64,000 nt of DNA, taken from NCBI GenBank assembly GCA_030867875.1, contig JAOWCC010001634.1:34677867-34741866 (forward strand). The letters are read 5' to 3'. The number at the start of each line of letters is the position of its first letter. The first letter of the stretch is position 1. The notes beneath the pieces are model-generated. The model did not search any database, was not told where the DNA came from, and saw only the letters and a program-made list of their open reading frames with translations. Source of the stretch: Actinernus sp. WN-2022 (lineage: Eukaryota; Cnidaria; Anthozoa; Actiniaria; Actinernidae). Below, in pieces: positions 13,401 to 25,400 of the stretch. Both the position numbers and the translations under genes were made by a program.

Positions 13401-16400
13401 TTAAAGCAACGGCTTGAGTCCAAATCACCGCTCTTGGTTGTAGGAGCTACCCTACCGGAGTCCCAGAGGGGGGAACCCCTTGTGGAATTTTTGTCCATTA
13501 CCCAGCATGCAATCGGAGGTGGGAGCAGGAAAATGTGGTCGAGTGAAATGCAGTGCAAACATCGGCGTGGTTCACCGTCGCTTGGTGTGTTTTGTGAAAA
13601 CAAACCTGCTGGTTGGAAAGATTAAACAAGGTACTGTAACGACTGAGTGGTTATTTTGTGTTTGCTCTTGATTTCAAGTGCGAATGGGAAGTTTTTTTTG
13701 AGCCGATTTTCAGCTCCTCGAAATTCGTGAAAATCGAAGAAACGAAACAATCGCCAAAACAAATGGGCTTTTCTCCATGAGGGGATGGTTGAAAATTCAA
13801 ACAAACAGGATCAGTGGTTGGCTTATTATACTGGGATACTACCCTGTTTATTTTAATTAATTCTGATGAAAACCGGAAGCGGGGTGAATTTTGACGGTCT
13901 CCTTTTTACAGGGCCGGACGACAAAGAGTTAAACTTACTTTGCATAATATGGGTTCCTACTTCCAGTTGCATGAAAGAGAGGCTAGATCAGATACATAAC
14001 TGGAAGTAGGAACCCAGAATTATGCATTATGACTTGTACATAATTATTTTGTTTAAATTTTCCTCGTTTTTTACTTTAAAGACACGAAAGACAAGAGAGA
14101 GAAAAACAAACCAAGCCGCCTATTGTCCTGTTGTATGACGTAAGTGTGTTCAGTGATTTGCCTAAGACTTATAGCAAAAGACAACATGCCATGGCAATGA
14201 GCATATCTAGCTTACATACGATTTTGCTTGAATATGTCCACAGTCAAAGTTACAAGCAGAAAATAAAGAAAACCATATGCTGTTGGCCATTTTTACTGTA
14301 AAAACCCAGCCAATAGGAAAGGGGGAAAACAAAAGATATTTGAATCACAAATGTGAGAACTTTCCTCATATACGATTTTCTTCGAACTCAAGCCACAATT
14401 AGTTTGATTAGAACTCTACTGAATATCAAACAATGAAATTACGAAAAAGAAGACGTTCCTTTGCCATTCATGCTATCGTTCTTGGCCATGACTAATTATG
14501 TTGAAGCCCGATATTTTTGGATGAATAAACTGTGCAGTTAAAGAATCTGTTACAGTGGAACTCGTCGTTATAACGAAGTGCCAAGGGACCCAACATGTCT
14601 GCAACAAGTGTAAAGGTCATCACAATCGATCAACAACAAGTGTCTAATCTTCTAGTGGTCTGCTATTCGGGGACACTATAAAATCAAATCAAATAACATA
14701 AAATAACACAACACACCACACCACACCACGCAACATAAAATAAAAGTTCAGTTGTACCCATTGGAAATGTGTATGTATGTATGTATGTGGTGAATTAATA
14801 GATAGGCAGGTATTAACAAGTTAAAATATATATTGATATGCACATTTACATGTAGTAGTTTTCATAATCACTAATTCTAAAATGTATGAATTAATTACGA
14901 CAAGGAAGGCGGTCAAGGTATATGCCCTTATGCTCGGTTTCAGCCGTTGGGGTGTCGTTTCTCCAAAGGATCGCGGGCTCACCGAAACCCCCACGGCTGG
15001 AAACCGAGCCTAGTATGCCCTACGCTCTAATACAGAGCTATTATTGCAGCCACATAATGTAAAAACGGTAACGCTTGGAGATAGAGCGTTCACATAAGCA
15101 GCACTTTCACTTTGGAACATAAGTTACCTCATGACAACATATCTTTTTAAGGAAGCCTTTACATAAACATTTTCCAAGAACATTTTTAATAGTTAGCTAA
15201 GTTTAAATAATTATTATAATATTATTAGTTAGATTACAAGTTTTAATTATTCACCACATTGCATTATATTAGGCTTCAAATTTATGACTTTCTAGGAATT
15301 GTAGGTATTAATTCAAGTAGTATTTTAGTTTGCATTGTAATGCGCATTTCATCATATGCCCATGCTAATTTGCGCACTATAAATATTAAATACTATTATT
15401 ATCTATTATTCTGATAATGTCCTGTTGCAGAGATAACACTCTTTGCATAAATTAGTGTTAATGACATTAGTTTTAAAGCTCATCAAAAGTTAGGTTCCTG
15501 TCTTTACTCTGCAGTTTTGATCTTAAAAATCAGGGGTCCAAAATATTTCAAGGAGTGCTTTCCACAACGGACTGAAATCGGAATTTCTTAAATTATTACA
15601 CGAAGGCGAGTTATTAAAGGAACAGTGCCATCCTTAGTGCGCATGTGCGAATGTTTGAATTTTGGTTGGGTTGTCCAGAAATCAAAAGATGGGGAGAGAT
15701 TTGATACGTGAAAGAAATCCTCTTCCATCGGCTTTGCCTAAGTTTTATTTGACCTTATACCTATTTAGAATAGTAATTTAGTTTTATATCCTAGTATTTA
15801 AGATGGTATTTCGTTCGTCTACGTAATTTTTGCGAGTATTTTTGACTCTGAATTCAGTGCCCTTGAACGGTTCGTCGAGCGGAGGAGTTAATGGCTACAG
15901 AAGAAAGCTTCCGTCTCCTGGTAGTTTCGTCCAAAGCATTTGAGAGGGAGACAATGAACGGCCTAGGAAACTTGGAGACAGTGAGAATGTACGGGAGACA
16001 TTTACTCTGCTTGTAAGTCGCTGAATGTACTATGATTCGCGTGTATTTATTGAAGTGTCAACACGGCCTTCGTTCGGTACAGTTCAAGGCCTCGCTATTT
16101 AGGAAAATCGAACTCTTTTCTTACCCGATTTTGTAGTGGAAGCGCTCTTATAATTGTACAACAACTCATCCTAAAATCACAAAGCCCCAAAGCTATGAAG
16201 TCAGAACGTTAGTTTCCCCGTAGTTTCGCTTTCACTTCGCGAAACTGCAGTAGAATGAAATATTATAAATATTCACACAGAAGTTGTTGTTTGTTTATGA
16301 GTCGGCATTGCCGAGTGGATTCCTAAACTATTATCCCGAATACCATACATGTAGATCTTCGAAGCACTATCTCATGGCCCAGTGGGAAGTTTATACGATT

Positions 16401-19400
16401 CTAAATCCTGAACTTCTCAACTGATACAAATTACAAAACTATTAACTCTAGATTTCGTGCTAGCGAAAATTCCAAAGGTCGTTCCAGATCAGTTGAGTTT
16501 TGACGTGACGTGTCATTAACAGCGTGATTTTCCATTGTCTTTCTCATTATTAATAATCACGTGTTACGCGTGCGCATTACCGTGGCACTGTTCCTTTAAA
16601 CAGATCTAGAATGTTATTAGGTAATAGTTTGTTCTTGACTTTAAACATAGAAATAGCTATGTCCTGTAGATGTTTATCAGTTGTACACAGTCGTCGTCAC
16701 GATCCGCACACGATCATTATTACAGCGCCATGACGTTTCAGTGATGGTGTACCAGCAAACGCACCAAAATATTCGTTATATCGGGGTTTTATTTGTACTA
16801 CAGTTCACCAACGTTGTACTCTGTATATAAATAGGCAGGTTTTGTTAGCTGTTTATAGTGCAAGAATTTGTATCTGAACGTTGAGCCATCCCAGAGGAAT
16901 TAAAGAAAGTTTAGTCTCGTGAATGAAACAATTATTCATTTTATCCGGGTAGATCAGTTTCACAAATGAGCCTCAACATTTTGTTCGTCATATAACGGGT
17001 ATTTCCGTTCGTTTTTTACCGGGTTCGTTATAGCCGGGATTTAACCATTTTTGCCGGGTTGAAATAATATGTTCGTTATATCGGGAACTTCGTTATTACT
17101 AGAAAAACTGGACCTCTACCATAGGATGGAAATTTGTTGGAAAATAGTTGGAAGTTTGAATTTCCAAGGTTTTGCACACTTCCAACGGAGAGAAATATGT
17201 TGGAAATAGTTTGAAAATTTTGATGGAAACTCTAATTTCCAAGAAATTTCCATCCCATGGAAGAATAACGAGGTTCCACTGTAGTAAGGTCGGAGTATAA
17301 GTTTGGAGGTGTCACGGTAATATAATTTACATTCGCATTCCGGGCCGGAAACAGCTATTTCCACCGATTTTGATATCAACTAACGAACCTCTCGGCCATG
17401 TGGGATGCTTAAAATCAAAGCAAAAATGCAAAAATTACTAACATACAGTGTATATATACTGTCTCCAAGGAAAATATTGAAAATACTTTCAATCAAGCAT
17501 TGAGGGAGGGAATATCCAATTAACAGCCACCAACCGAGCGATTACTCGATACATGCGCAGTACCATGACATAGCCACACCAGAATGAGGTTAGTCAGGAA
17601 TTACTGTCTGTTCTCATACAAAAGTCTCTAATTTTGAGCCGTGATATTTTTAAAGCCTTTCTTGCCATATCTTCCAAACCTTCCAAAACTAATGATTTCA
17701 AAGTGATATTTTAGATGATATATAGGGGCAATAGGCCCTTTGCAGCTAACAGTCACGTGCTGATATAATACTTCATTAACGAATGAACTGAGCTCGTGAT
17801 CCCCATGGGAAAGGCGTTGCCATGAATACTGGAGAGCAAGCTATCTACAAAAACGCAGTTTTAGAAAGATCGTCAATCGATTGGAGGTGGAAAATAGCAT
17901 TTACAAACAGGTTTTGCTAATAACACTACCGATCTCGTACGGACCTTTAAATAAATGAAGTCGGATATTTTTTGCTCTCCAGTACAACCAGTACAACCAC
18001 GTGATTTGTTAGCTGCTAAGGGCCTATTTGTGCACATTTGGTAAGCGAAATTAAAAATCGCCGTATTATGCTGAGAAAGGTGGAAAAGGTAAAGCGACCT
18101 TTTTCGACATCCGTAACTGATGACAGACGCAACTTGTGCACGACAGTATCATCTCACTAGTACGTAAAGGAGTACGATCTTCCGAGAAGACATGAAGGTC
18201 CAACCTTTTGCAGTTCCAGGTTTAGTTTGTATCACAAAGAGAGCAGCTTCTTCGTGGGTTATATTTTATAAAACCCTAAGTGTTGGTCGAACCGGAAACC
18301 AAACACACCTCAAATTGACGCTTTACCGATGAGGTTACCAGCCAGGGATGCATGGTACTGCGGTCCTAGCGGATTTGCATCTCCCACTCAGTGAAAGCTC
18401 GTTGTTTACCTCAGTGGACGAGAACTTGTCGTTTATCTGGAAATTGTTTTGGAAATGGTTAGGGGTAGTTTTAGGGTTTGGTTAGAGTTAGTTTATATTC
18501 ATGCACTCCCGCTCAGTACGTGTTAACATGGCGACTGATACCATATTGGAATCGATCTGACCCCTGACAATATATAAACTAACTCAAACCCTAACCCGAA
18601 CCATTGATAAAACTTACCCTAACCATTTCCAGATCAAGTTGCCAGATAAACGACGAGTTGTAACCCACTTAGGGCTAGGGTTCACTTAGACCTATACTTT
18701 TATTCCAATAATATATTAATAGAACAGTATTTTTATATTATAGTAGTTATTTTATTAAGATGTTTTTATGTATATTATAAATAAGTTTGAATTCGATGTA
18801 ATTTTTTAGGAGCATAATTAGCTTAGTATAGATAACACGGCTTCTGTGGAAATCAGATACAGTCTGTCAGGATTTTTCAGTGTATAAATAAAGTTTGATT
18901 GATTGATTGAGTTAAGCAACGAGTTCTCGATCGCTGAATTAGTTAAGGGGGGAGGGGTCAAATCCGCCACGCGCTCCTAATGACAGGAATCGCTCCACAG
19001 ACTTCAAGCCCAATCTCTAACACAAACCCCAACCCCGAACTATAAAACCTACCCTAACCACTTTGAAGACAGGTTCCCAGGTAAACGACAAGGGTTTAGG
19101 GCTAGGGTTCCAGGGTTCACAGGTAAACAGAAGAGGAAAAAGTAGAGAGAGAGAACAAAATGTCATCAAAGCCAACGTGATAGAGCGGTTTTCAATTGAG
19201 TGTAGTGAAACCAAACGCAAATTACCCACAGCCAGCCAATCACAGGAGCGAGTAAACACAAGTACCTCATAAATGGCTTCTCTGTGAGCCAATGACAAAC
19301 CAAAGCAAAACCAAAACCAATTTGCGTTTGGTTTCACTTTGGATTCTGATTGGTTGGTTTACTTTCTCAGCCAATAGGAGAGCTTAAGTGCCCAGTCCTT

Positions 19401-22400
19401 TATCGGCCAAGGGCAGTTCCTGTTCTTAGGAATTCTAAAATCCTCGGGAATCCAACTCTGCTATGACTCCGGTTTTATCTGTTCAAACAAGAGAAGTTTC
19501 TATCATGGATCATGTCAATGTGTCTGAAGATAGCAATGCCATTCACAGAGCCCAACTGAAAAACACTTATGGTGATGTTGGCCGTCTGTGTAAAAAGAGG
19601 TTATTACACTGAAAGTTGTGTAATACGGCTGTAAAATTGACGAGTAAAAATTCCTAGCCGTATTACACAACTTTTCATGTAATAAATTGTTTATTATACG
19701 ACAGCTAACACGAACAAAAAAGGTTTGTTTTGGCTTACCTTACTGCTCTGTTTGACAAGAAATCTCGAGAGAAGAAACCTCTCAGCCTCAGTTGAAGTTA
19801 AATGTAGGGGGCGGGCGCGCACTAAAAACGTTTTTCCCGCGCTAAAAACTGATTGGCTATTACATTCGATTGGTCCGCGCGCATACAAAACCTTTTAAGT
19901 GTTGTGCAAACCGGTTTGTGACCCGTGTAATACGGTCTCATATTTACACTCGTTTTAGCCCGTATTTGCACTCGAAAACGCCAAGTCGTATAATAAAGAT
20001 TGTTATTATTATTAATATTAAATAAATAGCGCGTGTTTATTTTAGTGACGTCATGCCTGTTACTCGCTTTGCATTCCGATTGGGATAATGATAGATGATT
20101 GACAGTCAGCAAAAGGTTTTTTATGAGTCGCATTTATAAATATGGGTCGCATAAAACTCTGACCATCGAACATACTAAACAGTTGATTATTATCTCCTGT
20201 ACTTTATGTGTAGAAAATGAAAGAATGTATGGCAGAAGCAGAGAAATTACATCCAATGTATATCAAGATGGCAGATTCTATAAAGTAAGTATGAACATTG
20301 AGGAATGTATAAATTACGCTGATATATATCACACACATTGATTGGCTGAAAAGACTACCTGTTATGTCTCCAAATAACTCATTAGATAGTACTGCCTTTG
20401 TGAAACAATCTCGTTCACTGCAAATGATTAGACCTTAACGTCTTCTCGGACCTTAACATCTTCTCGGACCTTAACGTCTACTCCGGGTCCTAAAGTCGCT
20501 TAAAGCCGCCTTAAGTCGCATTAAGTTGCTTTAAGATGGTATTCAGCAGTTACTCCTTATAATCAGTTTTGCTTAAGTCGCCTTAAGTTGCCCAAAGTTG
20601 CAATAAGCAATTCTTATTTTTTTCTTAAGTCGCCTGAAGTCGCCTAAAATTTCCTCATTTCCCCCCCCGAAATTGCTTAAGTCGACTTAGTTGCTATTCA
20701 TCGCCTTAAAGTTACAGCGACTTTAGGACGCCGGAGTAGGCCTTTGGATAAGGACGTTAAATCGTAGGTCCCACGTGGGCCTACACGCATTCGTTACTAC
20801 TAAGTTAGATAACTGTAACTCCCTATTATATGGCCTACCAAAACAACTAATCCAGAAGCTACAATATGTCCAAAATGCTGCCGCTCGCATTATATCATGC
20901 ACGCGTAAATACGATCATGTCACACCTACTTTAAAGGAACTGCACTGGCTACCTGTAAACGAGCGCATCACATTTAAGATTCTTCTACTTACTTATAAGT
21001 CCCTTAATAACCAAGCACCTGTCTACTTAAGAAATTTATTACACATCTACAAACCTAACAGAATGCTCCGCTCGTCATCTAACACACTTCGCTTAACTCA
21101 ACCGATGCCTAGACTTAAAACCTATGGTCAACGCGCGTTTTCTATATCAGCACCTCAAATCTGGAATAGCCTACCTGTAGAAATAAGATCCAGCCCGAAT
21201 GTGAACATCTTTAAATCTATAAGCTCAAGTCTTATCTTTTTTGCTCTGCTTATAATCTGAACTAGTTATGAATTATTATTACCCATATGTATTACATTGC
21301 TACATAGTTTACTTTTTACTCGTTACGTTAGTAGATAAGAATTAATTAATTTGTTATTTATACATTATTGTAAAGCGCATAGAACAGATATGCTATATGC
21401 GCTATATAAATATATTATTATTATTATTTATCAGTCTCACCAGACTGTCACGAGTTACCGACGTTAAATGAAGTTGCTTTACCTTGACATTTTTGTCCGT
21501 TTGCATTGCAGCCTCGGTGATATTCAGTACGACCTCACAGAGACTGCTCAAGTTAGAATCAAACTGATCAAGAGATACGAAGCTGTCGATATCATTAGGT
21601 TCGTTTGCCATTTGTCTTGTGGTTTGACCAGATATTTACTATTCTTTTATTTTTACTTTGGCTCTGTTTCCTTTATTCTACTAAGAACAATATATCCCAT
21701 ATCCCCTCACTTTCTTTGTCCTATATACTCCTTCATATTATCAATGCTTTAACACATATTCCCCTTGCATATGTAAGGGTTAATGAATGTCCACTCGTGT
21801 GATATGGGATTTGTCAGCGCAGGTAATGCTTAACGAGCTTTACGAGCGATGATAAATCCCATAGCACACGAGTGGACATTCATTAACCAATTTATCTTAT
21901 CCCGTTTAACCTAGAAAGAAATATGAGAGTGAGCTCTCATATCGGGTCATTGCACTTATATGCAAATGGTAACTAGTTCTCGCCACTTGCATATGTAATT
22001 CGGTGAGATACGGGATGTATCCCATCACTTGCAATAAAGGATCTTGGGTGTGGCGTACGGTAATGCATATTGTCAATTCTTTAACACGTATTCCCCTTGC
22101 ATTTTAATGGGTATTCCCCTCGACTTATTCTCTCACGCATCTCCTAGTACGTAGCTTAGAACTACTGTCTTACTTTTTACCAACAGAGAAGTATAAACAT
22201 GACAGAAGAAGGTAGAAAAAACGGAATTTGTTACGTCCCGAAATCGAACTCGAACCCTCGCTCTCTTGATTTCTTGTCCTCTGTCCTATCCACTACACTA
22301 CAAGCTAGGTTAGGGTAAAAAGGCTTCATATTGTTTTTTTGTCTCGACTCTATGAACAGTTATTTTATGCAACTATGCACTAGGCAAACAATGATCCTAA

Positions 22401-25400
22401 TGATTTATGAAAAGAGATACTGATTGTTATTGCGTAGCACTTGCGGAACCCTTGGTAAATAAATCCCATATCCCCTCGCTCCAGGCCAATATCGCTCCTT
22501 TTTACGACCCGGCAGAGGGACACCACGACTTTATTTCAAATAATTTACAGTTATTCCTCGAAGTGGAAGTGACAAGTGGATATTTACCGAACCGCGAAGC
22601 GGGGAGGTTAATATCCACCGCTAGTCACCGACACGGAGGGGAATAATTCGCTCTTTTCATCTGGTAGCCATCTTGGATTCAAAGCGAGGCAATCCTTTGT
22701 TTTTGCCAGGTGAGCCTCATTTTGACTATCCCTCACTACGAGGCTGACCTGGCATAAACAAAGGATTGCCTCGCTTTGAATCCAAGATGGCCACCAGGTG
22801 AAAAGAGTGAATGTATTAGTTAGCCTCCTCCGCAGGCAACTCCCGATAAAATAGGATTCCTGTGCGGACCGGGATTCTTGTGGTAGGAGAGAAGGGGGAG
22901 GGGAAAGAAAGTAGGGGGGTAGGTGGAAGAGAAAAGAAGTACTTATTATTTCTCTGCCCCTCCCCCTCCCGGCCCTCACCTGAACCTTCTACAGGAAGCC
23001 CGCTCAGATGATCCTTCCACCACAGGAATCCAGGTGATTCAAATTTCTTATTATTTAGGAGTTGTCTGTGAAGGAGGTTATGTTTTAGTATATACCACAC
23101 AAGTGAAATAAGCCAACCTCGAATTAGCTCAAAAAGTAGAGCACGCGAAAAGCACTATTCATTGGTGTGGTACTCTAATTGACATGATACAAAGCCTTTT
23201 GTCAGTTTGTAAAAACTCGTGAATAAGGTGTTCTTTCACCTTGGGATTAGCGGCAGCAGGGGGCCTCAGCATACCAGCCGGAGGTGTCAGGGAACCCCCC
23301 AGGGGGGTTTCCAGATCGGGGGGGGGGGGGGGGTCATACCAGCCGGAGGGGTCAGCATACCAGCCGGAGGGGTCAGGGGAGCCTCCCAGGGGGGTTTCCA
23401 GATCGAGGGGGGCGTATTTTGTCTTGGGCTACCACCACTTTCGGCAACCATTTTTGGGAGCCAAAAACTTCCATTTGGAGGAAAGGTGGCCCAAAAATAA
23501 CGGAAACTGCATCCAGTGCCAAAAAGCTTCTATCGAGAAAGGCGTAGCCTAGGAATATCGACAACATGGAAACCACTCGGGCAACCTTCGCAAGCATGGG
23601 CCTGCGCGTGGAAAAGAGCACGGTTCTCCACCTCCTCCTGGAGAATACCCACGATAGCAACCTCGTCTCGGACATCGCCGAGGTGGACTACCTAGCCGGG
23701 CACTTCGACCATTCTCGCCGCCTGCAGGCGGCCAACGCAGAAACACACCAACTGCCCACCGCCCAACCAGCTGCTCCCCGAGTTGCGTGGATTTGGCGAG
23801 AAAAGGGCACGAACAACGCCCTAGGAAAAGAGAAGGCGGCATGCATACAGCGAGACCTCGATGCGGGTGCAGCCCCGGGCCTGCACCTCTGGGTGTAGGA
23901 ACGTTTTGCGGAGGTGCTCGTTGGGGCAGTCCACGTAATCGGCAAGGTGGCTTCCGAAGGGCTCCCGAATCTCTCCTGCTTCGAAATTCGAAACGACCTT
24001 GTTGTATATCTTCGCGCGAATCGTCTTGCCCGCTGGAGTGGTGCGAAGGTATGTGCAGACGTGCTTTCCGACGGAAGCGGTGTTGTCCAGGATGGTTGCC
24101 CCGTCGGCCCGCATCGCGTCGGCCAGGTCTCCCTCCTCCCGCATGCCTTCGTTTTCCACCAGGTGGTCCACGAGCGCAGGCCGATCTAGCACCCCCGAGA
24201 AGTCTTGGGTGTAGTCAATGATGTAGAGCCCATAGCCGCAGGGCTCGAGGTGCCTTTCGAGTCCTGCGAGTGCGGCTTGTAGCTGCTCCATTGGGATTTC
24301 CGACACGTCTACCTTGGCCACGAAGTAGGCTTCGGGCTCTTCGTTTGGATATAGCCTGCACCATGCTTGGAGAGCTCGGCTTGCCGTGTCGTTCTCGATT
24401 CAGGTGATAGTTGCGGAGACGATGCCGGTGGCGCCAGATCGGACGGTGTGGGCGATGGCCACGTGGAGGTGTTTGCCCGATAGGGCGGAGTTCTGGATCG
24501 CGAGTTGGATTGCCGCGACCACCTGCTTTGCTTTGCCGCCCTCTCCGGTGGACAGTAGGACCTTTCGGCCTTTGTAGACAACGCCTGCGCGGGAGAGGTA
24601 GCCATACACGTATACGTCGTCCACGAATGTTGGGAGTCCTTCGAGTGGGGCGAGGGTGGTTGGGCCTTCGTGCCCGGCTAGGTAGTCCACCTCGGCGATG
24701 TCCGAGACGAGGTTGCTATCGTGGGTATTCTCCAGGAGGAGGTGGAGAGCCGTGCTCTTTTCCACGCGCAGGCCCATGCTTGCGAAGGTTGCCCGAGTGG
24801 TTTCCATGTTGTCGATATTCCTAGGCTACGCCTTTCTCGATAGAAGCTTTTTGGCACTGGATGCAGTTGCCGATATTTTTGGGCCACCTTTCCTCCAAAT
24901 GGAAGTTTTTGGCTCCCAAAAATGGTTGCCGAAAGTGGTGGTAGCCCAAGACAAAATACGCCCCCCTCGATCTGGAAACCCCCCTGGGAGGCTCCCCTGA
25001 CCCCTCCGGCTGGTATGCTGACCCCTCCGGCTGGTATGACCCCCCGATCTGGAAACCCCCCTGGGGTGTTCCCTGACACGTCCGGCTGGTATGCTGAGGC
25101 CCCCTGCTGCTGGATTTGTTTTCCACTTTAAAAGACGAAAGCTGAAAATCTTGTTTTTGCAACGAAAAATGCTATCGCTTTTTTACGTATGGTCTATTGG
25201 CTTGGGGTAGTACTTATCAGACCTCTCTTAAACCCCTTGTTATTTTACAAAAAAAAGCACTACGTATAATGACCTTTTCCACTTGTAATGCTCATACTAA
25301 TCTCTTGTTTAAAGATCTTGGCATACTGAAATTCTCTGATTTAATATTCCTGTACATTTCAGTGTTTATGTTTCAATATAACCATAATGATCTCCCCTCA

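Larger units (their letters stand above)
14553..17281. mobile_element. Pogo/Tigger-like element, 2.7 kb, with nested insert
   Basis: Left end CAGTGGAACTCGTCGTTATA and right end TATTCTTCCA..AATAACGAGGTTCCACTG are inverted and bordered by TA. Internal words CGTTATATCGGG, GGGTTCGTTATAGCCGGG are typical of these termini. A second unit (15614-16599) is inserted. No DDE transposase ORF remains. Confidence 0.75.

Noticed and set aside
13325..13671. ORFs on both strands inside the TTAA element
   Set aside because: The diverged copy at 9090-9420 does not keep either frame.
18423..19110. Interstitial telomere
   Set aside because: TTAGGG/CCCTAA words are isolated within a hairpin and not arranged as a tandem array.
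22608..23111. ORFs rich in Pro/Leu/Ser
   Set aside because: They cross MITE arms and polypyrimidine tracts and lack any family motif.
23219..23552. Gly/Pro-rich ORFs on the plus strand
   Set aside because: They arise from G runs and CCAGCCGGAGG subrepeats in the inverted arm; three overlapping frames are open for the same reason.
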